Assembly (NCBI GenBank): GCA_963854735.1 | Contig: OY978097.1 | Coordinates: 2,108,001-2,172,000 of the forward strand | Length of the DNA: 64,000 bases | Origin: Marvania coccoides | Taxonomy: Eukaryota > Chlorophyta > Trebouxiophyceae > Chlorellales > Chlorellaceae | Direction: 5' to 3' | In this document: positions 22,164 through 33,830 of the stretch, one piece after another | How positions within the stretch are numbered: position 1 is the first letter of the stretch | How the letters are laid out: every line of letters begins with the position of its first letter | Position numbers and translations under genes: made by a program | The notes under the pieces: generated by a model | Told to the model about the DNA's origin: nothing | Database searches by the model: none | What the model saw: only the letters and a program-made list of their open reading frames with translations

Positions 22164-23052
22164 TAATAATACCGCAGCGTCGCTGCTGCTGTGGCCTGCA
22201 TAATAATGCACAGCTCTCCGTCAATTATTTTTATCATTCAATATCTTTCAATATTTGTCACTTACCGATGCACCGTTTCTTTCCCTTCAAATTCCTCCGT
22301 TGGGGTTCAGCAACCATCCAGCTTTCCTCTTCATATACAAGGAGAGAGTGGGTTGAGTTGCGGCGACCACTCACCAAACACAAAACATTGAAGCGCTGCG
22401 CAGTTTTCGCCCTGCGCGCAGGGCAAAGCTTAACGCACTCCACTCTTTTCGTTCTCTTTCTTTCTTTCCGTGTTTTTTTTTTGCTGACGTGCCATCTGAT
22501 ATCATCGTCAATCATATACATAACCTTTGATTGGTCATTTTTTTGGTTTTCTTTCTTTTTTCCCTTGATCATTTTTTTCCCTCTTAGCATTGGTCCTTGT
22601 TTTCTGTCTGCGCTGAGTCCTCCCCTCTTGCTTTCCAACTGCTTTATCGCGACGGAAAAGCGGGGAGTTTTTTGTATTAAACTGAGCACTCTCACTAACA
22701 CTCTCCTCTGCCCTTTCACTGCCATTCCTTTCTGCTTTCATTTTTAGACTATTTTTTGTGGGGAGAGTGCCGCTACGGCCCACCCCTCCCTACCATGTAC
22801 CCCCGTCCGCTTTTCAGTTTGTTGCCCGTCAGCTTTCATTATAAAAAAAGGTTTCTAGTAAGCAAGAATTCTTTGATGATGTAACTTTCATTCAAGATAG
22901 CCTTGGCTTCTGCCTGCTTCTGAGAATTCCAGAGAAAGATAAGAGACAAGAGGAAATCGTTCGGAGTGCTTATACTTTGAAAAGAAAACGAGAGATCAAG
23001 CACGATTTGGAGAGCCTGCAGCCTCATTTGCCATCAATTCAACAGTTTAAAC
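22164..23052. other. Intergenic, pyrimidine-rich
   Basis: Lies between the MYB factor and the second protease. Long open frames exist on both strands (22258-22747) but are T/C-rich with no protein character. A TATA-like TATAAAAAAA is at about 22841. Confidence 0.5.
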
Positions 23053-24890
23053 ATGCATCAGCGCGCGAGCCGGCTTGCGGCGGCCGCGGCGGCCTCTCAA
23101 TTGTCTATTCTCGCAATCAATCAAAACTGCACGCACCGCCGTCCCCTGCACACGCCCTATGCCCGCGTGTTCAAGCGCCATGTACACTCCATCAAACGCC
23201 ATCTATGCGCCCACCTGGCCGCCCGACATGACACGCAAGCCGCAAGCGCAGCAGAGGATTCTGCCGCCGCAGCTGCATCGGCCGCCCTTCAGGACGCCCT
23301 GCAGCGCTGGCTGCGCGTGGCCGCCGCCCTCCTGGCCACCACCTGCCTCCATCTTGGCAGTGCCTACGCCGCCGAGGCCATGGCCCTGGCTTCCGCCTCA
23401 GAAGACCGCTTGCTGGGTGTCGTGAGGGCGATGGAAACTCAATTCGATGCTGCATGGACGCTGCTGCGCACCGCCGCCCCCGCGCCGGCCGTCAGCCCCG
23501 ATTCCCAGGACTCCGCCGCTCGGGATCTCATCGAGGAGGTCTACGAGGTGGTGGAGCGCAATTTTTCAGACGCCAGGGGGGCTGGATTTGACGCCACTCG
23601 GTGGCGAGCGGCGCGGGACGCAGCGCTATCAAAACCCCTGCCAGACGCCGCCGCGGCGCACAGCGCGGTGCGTACCATGCTGGCATACCTCAAGGACCCT
23701 TACTCCCGCTTCATAACCCCAACAGAGTTCTCAGCAATGGCGAAATACGATGTCAGCGGGGTGGGGCTCAATTTAGGAACTTTGGAGGATCTGCGGTCCA
23801 AAACGGGGCTGGAGCCGGCAGCGCGAGGTAGCGGGGAAGGTGACGGAGTCGGTGGGGGTGCAACGGACAGCGGCAGCGCGTGGGTTGTGGGAATAATTCG
23901 CGGTTCAGCATCGGAGACGGCAGGGATGCGGCAAGGGGACCAAGTGGTGGCTGTGGACGGGTCGCCGCTGGGGGAACGGTCGCCTTTTGAGGTAGCGTCG
24001 CTGCTGGCGGGCCCTGATCAGCCTGCAGAGGCGGGAGGGGACAAGCGAGCGGCCGCCAGCGTGATTGTGAGCTGCTATCTATATTGCTCTTATTTTTATT
24101 TTTTGACTGTTCTTCCAAGTTTAGTTTATATTCATGTGGACCATTGCTGCTTTGCCTGTGTTGATTATCACGTTCCCTTCTAACCACCTTCGTCCTTTGA
24201 TACTTATTAAAGGTGCGGGTGCGGCATCTGGACGGGACGGCAGAAGATTTGACCCTGGTCAGGCCACATCGCCAACCCACCCCCAGCCCCGTGACCTACA
24301 AGCTGGAGCAGCGGCGGGGCGGGGGGTCCCCCTCGGTGGGCGTCATCCGACTTTCCAGCTTCAACGCCAAAGCGCAGCGTGACGTTGCGGCAGCGGTGCG
24401 CTCGGCGGAGGCTGCAGGCGCGCAGCGGCTGGTGCTGGACCTGCGGGGAAACCGCGGGGGGCTGGTGACGGAGGGGGTGGAGGTGGCGCGGCTCTTTTTG
24501 GACAGCGATAATGTTGTTGTGAGGACAGCTGGACGGGGCGGCATGGCGGCGGCAACGGCAATCACGGCGCCTGGGCCCGCCGCCAGCACCGCGCCGATGG
24601 CGATTCTGGTGGACAGCCACACTGCCAGCGCGAGCGAGATCGTTGCGGGGGCATTGCAAGACAACTGCCGAGCTGTGCTGGTGGGTGGTTCTTCTACCTA
24701 CGGCAAGGGCCTGATTCAGAGCGTGTACGAGCTGGGAGACGGCTCAGGGCTGGTGCTAACGGTTGGCAAGTATTTGACTCCGAATTTCACTGACATTGAC
24801 TGGCGAGGAATTTCTCCGGATTTTGGATCTTTGCCGGGGCCAGAGGCTGCAGACAAAGCCATTGCGGCCTGCCGCCTGCGTGCCAACTGA
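23053..24890 (+). CDS. Second C-terminal processing protease (S41A), plastid-type
   Basis: Exons 23053-24066 and 24213-24890 give 563 residues. A long Arg/His/Ala-rich presequence is followed by a hydrophobic Ala/Leu segment ending 'SAYAAEAMA' at about residue 105, consistent with lumen targeting. 'MLAYLKDPYSRFITPTEF' is the conserved CtpA entry motif, the PDZ domain lies at about 230-330, and the Ser-Lys dyad is intact ('TASASEIVAG', about Ser477; 'YGKGLIQSV', about Lys503). The intron acceptor is AAAG rather than CAG or TAG, but the frame is continuous. The protein differs widely from the CtpA at 2678, so it is probably an old paralogue with another substrate. Confidence 0.92.
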
Positions 24891-25626
24891 TTTCCTTGTC
24901 TTCTTCTCATCTCTTTTATTTAGCAGCTTTAAAATCGTATCCCATGAGTAAATGAAGGAAGAAAGACCGGCCAGTGGCGGCATATATAGGAAGTTGGAGA
25001 TAAATGATGAGTACGACATTAAATGAAAGGGCGTTGAGTGTATCGAATCTTTCGGCGAAGAAGGGGGAAGGGGGGAGGAAAAGAGCGCCCCTCCTTCCCT
25101 TTAGTTCCTCTGCCCCACAAGCAAAGCAAGCAACACACTTTGCTGCAGGACTTGCAATCGGAATCGAATGGCCATACTGGCAAGTGCGGGAAAAAGAAAA
25201 AGAAAGCAAATAGAGCTTAAGGAATCGACAGGGGTAGGGAATCGTTGGTGAGAGGCGTATGATAAAAAGGGAAATTTGATTATTGTGTGCGGCGCCATGA
25301 GAGTCAGAAAATTCATGCAACGGAATAACCTGTTCAGTGATGCGATGAGAAAAGCCATTCGTTTGATAGAGATGGAAAAAAGGAGAAAAACATAAATCGT
25401 CGTAAAGAAAAATTGAGGAGCAAGGTCTGTTTGACACCACAAGAGAACCCAACAAGCAGAAGAACTTCTCATAATCGAGTATGTCAGGGGAAAAAGACCA
25501 AAAAGCAAAGAGCAACGAACAAATGGTAGAAACGAGCAAACAAAATCAGAAAAAATGCGATCGAGGCATCACTCACTGCATCCACTGCAGCTGAGCAACA
25601 GGTAGTTAGAGACAGAAAGATTGCGG
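24891..25626. other. Convergent 3' spacer
   Basis: Between the protease (+) and the histidine kinase (-). The plus strand is purine-rich from 25000 to 25560. No gene recognised. Confidence 0.5.
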
Positions 25627-28600
25627 TTACAGGTGCTTCTCCCTGCTTTCACGCACCACCTCCACTAGGCATTCAGCCAGCTGCTCCCGCAGAACTGGCT
25701 TGCTGAGGAACCCATCCATGCCAGCAGCCAGGCATTCGTTGCAGTCGCGCTCAAGCGCGTTGGCGGTCATCGCCACGATTGGCAGCGTGCAGCCCAGGGC
25801 GCGGATCTTCCGGGTGGCCTCCACGCCGTCCATAATCGGCATGCACATGTCCTGCGGAAGTAAAATAAAAACATTGCCTCAATTTTCGCTATACATTTTG
25901 AGATTAAACCCCTCCGGTGCGATATCTAAAGCATTTGTACTTACCATCAGCACGGCGTCCAGCCGTTGCGAGGCGTCGTCGCTGCTCAAGCTGGCTTCCA
26001 CCGCCTCCACTGCTTCTTGCCCATTGGACGACACCTCGCACACGGCGCCCAGCGACTGCAGCACCTTGCATGCCACTTTGCGGTTGATGAGATTGTCTTC
26101 AGCAACCAGCACGCGCATCCCAGCCAAAGGAGTAGATCTCACGCCAGCGGTGGCAGCAGCTGCAGCAGCAGCGGTGGCGAGTGCGCCAACCCCAGCAGGG
26201 CTGGCAGCGGGCAATATAGCCTCTGGTCGTGTACCAACTGCGTTCCAGCTGTGCTCCAGCCCCGCTGCTGCGTTTGCGAGGTCGAGAGAGTCAGTTCGAG
26301 CCTCCAAAAAACTGACTCCTGATGACACTGCTGCAGGTGCCTGCTGCTCCGCAAGGCCAGCAGCAACAACGCGCTCTGCCCCTGCCGGCGCTTCTGCGTT
26401 AGGCTCAGCAGGCACCGCCATGGGCACCTTGAACCAAAAGACGCTGCCACGCTGTGGCTTGCTCAGCGCGCCAATCACGCCGCCCAGCACGTCGACCTGT
26501 CGCCCGCAGATGGCCAGTCCCAGCCCCGTGCCGCTGCGTGTGCGAGGCTTGTCCATGTCTGCGATGTCCCCCTGCACGTAGTCCGCAAACAGCGCCCCTA
26601 GGCTTCTTTCAGGAACGCCGATGCCAGAGTCGTGGACCTCAAACGCGATCCAAGCCACTCCTTCCCGCTCAGTGGTGGGGCCTTCCTGCTGTCCCTCGGC
26701 GCCGCATGGTTTGGGGAGGGAAGAGGTGCTGAGCCAGCCGTCGCCTTCGTACCGCACGCTGCTCATGCGAAGGTTGACAGAAGGGGTGGAAACGTTCTCT
26801 TCTTGCTGCTGCTGCTGACAGTATGCCTCCTGCCTTGGGAGGGAAGAAAAAGAGTCGTGCTGCACGGCGCTGCCGCCCAGCCCTTCCCGCTGCTGCTGCT
26901 CGTCCTCGGCACTGCTGCCGCTCACAGAACGCTCCCACTCGTTGTTCTGCCTCTCCTCCTCGTCTTCCTCCTCGTTCTCGACCTCCTCCATGCTGCCACC
27001 GCACGCAAACTGCTCTTCCCCTGCCTCCTCATTTTCTTCCACCGACGGCGGCGGCAGTGGGCGGTAGTCTGCCCCCACCCTGTGAACTCTCAGCCCGATG
27101 CTCCCGCGGCGCGTGAACTTGGCGGCATTCATGTACATGTTGAGGAGGATGCCGCACAGCCTGGCGGGGTCCCCCAGCACCGTGCGAGGCGCCCCCGTGA
27201 GTTCCGGCGCCCGCAGCTCCACCTCCCCTCCCGCGCCGATCATGGCCTCGATGATGCGGTGCACGTCCGCCACTAGCATGCCCAGGTCCACGGGCGTCCG
27301 CACAACGTCTAGCGACTTGCCCGCTTCGAGTTTGAAAAAGTCGAGAAAGTTTGAGACGGTGGAGAGAAGGATTGAGCCAGATACCCGCACGGTGTGAGCC
27401 AGGTCTTTCTGATCATCCTGCACAACGCATAGAATAATACATATTGGTTATAAAAAGCGAGGGAATACTGTTTCCAAAGGCATGGAACCTGTGATTACTA
27501 CTATTCTCGTGACGTGGAGCCAATAAATAAAAAAAAATTGAATGCGTATGCAACAAAATTTAGATATTTCGGGGGAAATAATGCGAAATAAATGCATTGG
27601 TAAAGCGCGATCTCGCCACTCACGTCCAGCTGAGTCTGCAGCAGCATCTCCGCCGAGGCCAGGCACCCGTTGAGCGGCGTTCTGATTTCGTGGCACAGCA
27701 TCGAAATGAACTCGCTCTTGGCCTCGTTGGCCGCTCGTTCACGTTCCACCAGGATGGACTGCGCCTGCGCCAGGGCCTGCGCTGATGCCAATTCCTTCTC
27801 CGCAGCGACGCGAGCCCGCACCTGCCCCAGCTCGGTGGCGGCCGCCGCCAGCGCCAGGCGGTGGTTGGCAAAGGACTGCCGGCGGCTGGAGTCGGACAAG
27901 AAGCCCATCAGCGCGCCTGCCGCCCAGGCAATGACCAGGTGCAGAACTGTGGCGACCGGCACCTCCCCCGTGGGCGCCAGCTGGAAAGAACGCAAGAAAG
28001 CGGGGAGCGCCGCTTCAGTCGCCGCTGCTCCGGCCTGAGAGGAAGCTGGCAGGAAGGTGAGGCTCAGGTTTTGGCTGATGCAGATGGCGACGGGCACGGC
28101 CAGCGCCAGCGCGCTGACCAGCCACCGCAGGCGCAGCACGCTGCTTGTGCATATGAGGAAAAATGCGGTGAAAATCCAGTTTTCGTTGACGGAGAAGGAA
28201 GGCGACAGCACCAGCAGGGACACGGTGGCCGATACCAGCGCAGCGAGCAGCCATTCTCCCTGCAAAGCGTAACATACAGTTTGGAGAGTGAGTGGACAAA
28301 AAATTAAGCAAAGAAAAATTGTCAAAAATATAAATTTCAAAAACAACCGACGGACAAGTAATAGTGGAGTTTGCACCGCAGCTGAGCCAAAATATGCACG
28401 ACGCACCTGCTTGACGGCGGTCCCCGACTGTTTGGAGCGCCAATGGATGAGCGCCATCAGAGAGTAGAGCACGCCAAGGTTGCGCACGCCTGCGGCGAGC
28501 GTGGACCACAAGGCTCTGCCACCGCTGCCCTCTGGCGCCACGTTTGCCGACGCTATCAGTCTCCCGAGTAGAAGCACCGCGTCAAACGACGCAATGGAGA

Positions 28601-28775
28601 TCAAAATCGGGAGTCTGCCGGAGGCAACTTCGAGCAGAAATTGATTTTCTACTGCGCGGGAGATGAACTTAAGGGACAATGGGCGCTGCAGAAAGCGCTC
28701 GCAGACCTCCAGCCGGTCTTGGGCGTCTTGCGTAGACGTCGTGGGCTCTTTGGCAGTAAGTTTAAACTCTTTCAT
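25627..28775 (-). CDS. Membrane-bound hybrid histidine kinase with receiver domain
   Basis: Minus-strand exons 28775-28407, 28259-27624, 27417-25945 and 25851-25627, all phase 0, give 900 residues. About six hydrophobic segments lie at residues 45-260, with no recognised ligand domain. A coiled coil leads to the H-box 'MLCHEIRTPLNG' (His313). The HATPase domain has N-box 'LLNMYMNAAKFT', G1 'VHDSGIGVPE' and G2 'SGTGLGLAICG'. A receiver domain follows ('VLVAEDNLINRKVA'); its phosphoacceptor Asp827 is the first codon of exon 4, in 'DMCMPIMDG', and the switch Lys is in 'FLSKPV'. About 130 acidic, Gln-rich residues separate the N and G1 boxes. Expected to start a His-Asp phosphorelay; the signal is unknown. 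Confidence 0.92.
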
Positions 28776-28792
28776 CGCAAATATTTTCCAGT

Positions 28793-29515
28793 TTGGTTGG
28801 TTTAAAGCGCTGTGCGCTGAAAGCCGCCATCAAATATGAAACTGCACCATTTGAATGTGCAAAGCAATGCAAATATTTCAAAAATGATCTACTAAATATC
28901 GCAAGCACAAAAATCTCCCGCTGCTTTGAAAATATCCAACGCTTTCTTCCTCTTCTTGCGCTGACGACGCCCACAGCAACAGTTTTCCGAGGGCCGGGCG
29001 GCGTGGTGTTTCGTTACAACGTCGAGATCGACCGGACTGTTGCCCTCACAAGAGACCGCGACAACCTCTTGCAGCAGAACAGCTTGTTTGCTGGCCAGCT
29101 ACAGATTGCGGTTCAAAAAGCGACAGCGGACCTCGTCAAGGCGCAGGCAGAAATGCAGCCCACCTTCGTCAAGCAGGCGCAGCAGCTTGCAGCCGACCGG
29201 GACACCTACAGAGGGGAGGTCGAACGTCTCAGGGTGGAGCGCAACCATTTGCAGCGGAGCGCAGAAGATTCTACTTTGTTCATCATCAACGCGGACTTGT
29301 ATTCCGACGTCGTGCTAAACAACGTTCGCTCCCAACCTCGGTCGTACCCGCCCGCGTGGTACAAGAAGTCAGCTTGTCAGTGGGACGCCTCCAAGCGAAC
29401 TTTTGTATCTAGAAACGTGCCGCAGGACTTCCAGCAGTGGGAGGCGTTACAGCATTTTGCAGAATATTACAGGCAGCAGCGTGTAGCAGAGCCTAGGAGC
29501 CCGGAACCTTGGTGA
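28793..29515 (+). CDS. Orphan ORF with central coiled coil, 5' end unresolved
   Basis: The frame is open over 28793-29515 (up to 240 residues). The first in-frame ATG is deep inside, at about 29152, so a first exon or initiation site is missing from my model. The region from 28980 has exon-like composition; 28776-28970 is AT-rich. The product has a coiled coil ('LTRDRDNLLQQNSLFAG') and a C-terminal part rich in Trp, Tyr and Gln ('RNVPQDFQQWEALQHFAEYY'). I recognise no family. It diverges from the histidine-kinase gene. It could be a lineage-specific gene or a fragment of a mobile element. Confidence 0.4.
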   Translation: MVGLKRCALKAAIKYETAPFECAKQCKYFKNDLLNIASTKISRCFENIQRFLPLLALTTPTATVFRGPGGVVFRYNVEIDRTVALTRDRDNLLQQNSLFAGQLQIAVQKATADLVKAQAEMQPTFVKQAQQLAADRDTYRGEVERLRVERNHLQRSAEDSTLFIINADLYSDVVLNNVRSQPRSYPPAWYKKSACQWDASKRTFVSRNVPQDFQQWEALQHFAEYYRQQRVAEPRSPEPW

Positions 29516-30055
29516 ACGAGCAGCGACGGTAGCTGGTGCGATTTGTACGTACGGCAGCTGGCTGGGCAGAAAGAAAGAAATAAAAAGTTTTTTTTTCATT
29601 CATATGCCCACCAAATTTTTAGATTTTTTAATGAAAATTTAGTATTTGATTTGACAGCTAGGAGGCTTCATCCAATCCCGCTTTGGCATCGACGCCTTGC
29701 CCCAAAAGCTGCCCGCCGTGACCACCCTGTGCAATCTAAACCACTGGCGGCAGGCTCCTGGCTTCATTTTTAGGACCAAGCTTGCCTCTCTGCGGCGTGG
29801 CCTTTGTTGACGTCTCTGTGCGGATTCCAAACACTTAAATTTGTATTGTATTTGTATTTTGGTACTATGCAAAAGATTTGCAACCGCCCACAGCAAAGCG
29901 TGCAAGGAGCTGAGTAGGAACAGGCACCCACTACAAGCGTCCCCCCCTGGGGAATTTTTGGTTTTCTAAAAAAAGACGTGCTTAATTATTCTCGGAGTAT
30001 ATTGGGCATAGGCATATGAAGAAAACAATATGAGGGACGAACAGGGGGAGCGCCA

Positions 30056-30087
<32 letters not shown>

Positions 30088-30458
30088 AAGTCGCCGCAGT
30101 TGTCTTGGAAATGCATAAATGTTCATCCAGGGTGTAAAAAAGGCCGTTAGCTGCATCATGCGCATCATCACCGTCGCCGCCACCCTAGGCGCTGCATGCA
30201 CTAATAACTCAGTAGAGAAGGAGCGCGGCGCCCTCATTCTGTAATCACGCTCCGTGCCTCTGGATGTATTACATGTCTTGCCAGCCCTGGTTTGGATGAC
30301 ACTTTTGACACTTTGACAATAATAATGTGCACCCTCAAACGTTATTACACGACATGTTTTCTTTTAAATTTCCTACCTTGATCCTCACACACTGGCATCG
30401 TTCATGCACGCCGAAATGATGAGCTGAGACGCTCCAAGCGTTCAATTTATTCGAGAAG
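29516..30458. other. Intergenic with CCG repeat
   Basis: No gene supported. It holds a trinucleotide repeat at 30061-30087 and AT-rich sequence before the Pcf11-like gene. A minus-strand frame (29986-30237) with poly-Arg is just the repeat translated. Confidence 0.5.
30061..30087. repeat. CCG trinucleotide microsatellite (9 units)
   Basis: Nine uninterrupted CCG units in intergenic DNA. Confidence 0.9.
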
Positions 30459-32613
30459 ATGGATCCTCTGGTGGCTCAGTTTCAAAGCTTTGTGGTAGAT
30501 CTGACGACAGTAGAGAGGAGAAACATCTTAGCCCTGACCACCATCGCGAAGGATGCGCTGAGAACACACCCGCACCTTGTCCCGAACCTCGCCAAAGTTT
30601 TGGAGAACAGAATAATCCAGGTAGGTCCGCTGTCGACGCCTTCCAAACAACAGACCGAGAACTGTATTTATAGAGGCCCAAACGGGGGCGGCATTTCCAA
30701 ACAAGGCTGTTTTGACCATCAATCAATCAACTCATCTCTTAAAAACACACCCATTGCAGGCGCCTCCTGACGCAAAACTGCCTCCGCTCTACCTCTTAGA
30801 TAGCATAGCAAAGACAGTGGGCGAGCCCTACAAATCTTGCTTCGCTGCCGGCCTGCCTGAGGTGAGGGCAAAATAGCACCGCCCCTGACTGACACCACTT
30901 TTCCCTCTCTGTTCCCACTAAATTCACGGTAATTTTCACTGTAGATCTTCAGCAGCGCGTGGAACTCGGGTGCCCCCGGGCTGCGGCGCCCTTTGGAGAA
31001 GCTGCTGACCACCTGGAGTGGCGTTTTTCCTCCGCCGGTGCTCGAAGCCATCGGCGCCCGAACATACGCCGCCCCACCCGCGATTGCGCCTGGCAACGGC
31101 TACCCCGGCTACCCCCCGCCGCAGCTGCCGGCCTACGACTATTACGGAGCGGCTGTGCACAAACCAATGGTGCCAGATGCTCGATTGATAGGCCAGCAGC
31201 CAATGGCCGGGTTTGGAGCAGCGTTGCCGCAGCCGCAGCCTGAGTATGGCTATGCAGCAGCGGTGCCGGGGTACGCAGCAGCGCAGCCTTACCCTGCTGC
31301 TCCTGTGCCGACCCTTGCGCCTGTGCAGCTGCCGCCAGCAGCAGATTTGTTGTCGCTATTGAGCAGCGTGACGAGCCAGGCAGCTGCCACGGCCGCTGCG
31401 GCAGCGGGGCAGCCGCGAAAGCTGGCCGCAGAGGCCAAGGGCAGGCCGCAGACACTGGAGCTCAGCAACGAAACTATTAAGGTATACTGGAAACTATGAT
31501 CAATAATAATAAAATATGACGACAAGAAAATTTTCGTCCCTGAGCGAGAAATGTACAAATGGGGGGAAGAAAGGGTGTTGTACACTACTGTATTATATTT
31601 ATGTTGTCCTCTCTCGACTGCACCACGCCGCATGTCAACTCAGCGTGTCTCGCATGCTGTTGCCCCCCGGTGCCAGAGAAGAAGAAAAGTGCCCCAGAAA
31701 ACTATACAATGGTCCCCAAAAGAAAGGAGGCTGCCATGCTCCCTCCAAAGTATTGCGACGCGCATTGTCCGGAAGGCACATCCTGTTTAAGAGGGAGAAA
31801 CGCTCTCATTCTCCCCGCCCGTTAACAAAAAAAAAATCGCCCTTCCACTCAAATGCAGCTCCCATTTCTTCCCCCCATTCACCCACTCACTCGTTCTCAA
31901 CCTTTCAACCCAATAATCCACGTTTTTTATACCCGCACTGTCACTTTTGCAGGAGCACAACCCTGCCGCCGTCGATCGGCTGCTCACCATCTCAGAGCGC
32001 ACCAAGTCCAACTTCCTGGACCGTAAGTTCCTGCGCAGACAGAACCAGGGCAGCGGGCTGCGGGCCTCTCGCCTGTGGTACGTAGATTTAGACACCTGGA
32101 TGGCAGGAACCACAGGAGCGGTGCAGCAGGGGACCGATGCAGCGGCAGAAGCAGCGGCGGCGGCGGGTGGGGTCGATCAGGCGCAGCCGGAGGAACGCTT
32201 CAGCGTGCCTGCCGACGACGAGCAGACCCATTGCGCGCTGTCTGGCGAGCGCTTTGATCAGTTTTGGGACGAAGAGCACCAGGAGTGGCGGTACAGGGAA
32301 GCACGCAAACTGGACGCAGACGAAGCAGCCTGGCAAGTGTTTAGGAATTAAAATGGTTTCATGCTGTACAAAAAATGAATTTTGTTGGAAATTATTCTAA
32401 TTTTTCCCCTTGTGTCGGTGCAGTTATGGCTTGGAGGAAGGCGTTATCGTACTGGTGAGCGCGCTGGGTGGAGGTCCTCCGCAGGTGAAGCCGCAGCCTG
32501 CTGCAGCTGGAGTGAAGAAGGAGGAGGGCAAGGAGGAGGAAGCAGCCGGAGAAAAGAGAAAAGCAGACGCAACTGAGGAGCCAGAAGCCAAGCGAGTGAA
32601 GACGGAGGACTGA
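30459..32613 (+). CDS. PCF11: Pcf11-like cleavage/polyadenylation factor with CID
   Basis: Exons 30459-30620, 30760-30861, 30945-31481, 31953-32332 and 32424-32613 give 456 residues. Residues 1-120 are an RNA polymerase II CTD-interaction domain: 'LTTIAKDALRTHPHLVPNLA', then 'LPPLYLLDSIAKTVGEPY'. A Pro/Tyr/Ala-rich linker follows. The C-terminal half has 'RLWYVDLDTWMAGT' and a CxxxxF-type motif 'CALSGERFDQFWDEEHQEW', as in the Pcf11/PCFS4 C-terminal region. The tail is Lys/Glu-rich with a nuclear-signal-like 'KRKADATEEPEAKRVK'. The protein couples transcription termination to 3' end processing. Intron 32333-32423 needs a GC donor (TG|GCAAGT) to keep frame. Exon-like sequence at 32739-32804 may be an alternative 3' exon. 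Confidence 0.87.
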
Positions 32614-33463
32614 TTTCTCAGTGACACCCATATAGACTACATTCCTTATTTAAATAGTTCCAGTCCTTGTAATGAATTTCCCCATATTTCTTTTTGACGA
32701 GAAAGTATTTTCAATTTACGTTCTTCGCTACGTTTTAGGCTGACGTGCGTTCGGGGCGGCACTCTTCACCACCCCCTCGCAAACTCGTTCCACCAGGAAT
32801 ACCTGTAAGTAATCACTCTACGAAACTAAAAAAGTTGAGGCACAATTCACTATGAACGCACAGAATAACCTCAGGAGCGGCGACGTCGCCAGAAGACGGC
32901 CTCGGCTTTCTCTGCAAGAAAGCCATCAACTTTCTATTCTCATTTCCCCCCTTCATATTCTCATTTGTATGGCTTTCAGTGTCTCTACACAATTCAGTAT
33001 AGTTAAAAAAAATCACCGTTGTTGCCCCATTTTCTCCATTCCAGCGTCTTGCCACCAAGTTTTTTCCACCCTCTCTCAGCCACTTTGCACTCTCTTTCCA
33101 TGCGTGGACAACGTCCCCATTGGAAGACAAATTTGATAGTGTGGGCCTTTACTCACTTGTGAATTCTTTACTCACTTGATACACTCCACTGAGTTATAGC
33201 CGATTGCCTGGGCTAGATGATTTGACTGCTCCATTGCATTCACTTATCCACTCCATTCAAAATTTCCTTGCCTTTGAATAATTTCGGCGCCCGATTCGGG
33301 AGATAGTGTAAGAAACCTGCGATCTGCCCAGGGGGGAGGTGCCCTTGGGAGACCGTGCAAAGGCGGCGGGATGGTCCTGGGAATTCACAAGAAACCTGAA
33401 TGAATTCATGTAACGTGGATAACCATTCAAGAAAGAATTTATTACGAAGCAGTGTTTTATTCA
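32614..33463. other. Intergenic, mostly unassigned
   Basis: TGTAA at about 32668 may be the Pcf11 polyadenylation signal. A 66-base open segment with good splice borders lies at 32739-32804. Nothing else recognised. Confidence 0.4.
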
Positions 33464-33733
33464 TTAGGTTGCGTGGATTTCATGCTGAGTTCTTCTGCCT
33501 CCTGGCATTTTGCTGTTGACAACCTCAAACGGCAAAAAAACCACTGCCGCCGCCGCCAGATAAATCATGGCCAGAATGCTGTGGGGGAGGGATCCAATTG
33601 AAACCCTGAGATGCATACGTGCCCTGTCTAGATTTGAAGCCAGCCCAGGAGCTCCACCGTCGCCCATGCTAAGCATGATGCTTTCACATTCCTTCAATTT
33701 GAACAAGTTCGGCAATTTATTGCTTTTAACCAT
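33464..33733 (-). CDS. Possible small single-span membrane protein
   Basis: Single-exon frame of 89 residues with an ATG. One hydrophobic stretch ('ILAMIYLAAAAVVFLPF') lies at about residues 53-70, followed by a short basic tail. I recognise no family. Its composition is closer to coding than its surroundings, but a chance frame cannot be excluded. Its start faces the SMPD4-like gene 98 bases away. Confidence 0.3.
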   Translation of the reverse strand: MVKSNKLPNLFKLKECESIMLSMGDGGAPGLASNLDRARMHLRVSIGSLPHSILAMIYLAAAAVVFLPFEVVNSKMPGGRRTQHEIHAT

Positions 33734-33830
33734 TGCGTATTAAACAGCATTTAAACAACGCTCTAAAATGAATCTTGACATGGAGCAGCTATTGAATTAT
33801 CGACGATAAAAAAATTACAATCGCAATTAG

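Noticed and set aside
22258..22747. Long open frames on both strands
   Set aside because: Both are products of pyrimidine-rich composition, with no start context, domain or splice support.
29986..30237. Minus-strand ORF with poly-Arg
   Set aside because: The Arg run is the CCG microsatellite read in one frame.
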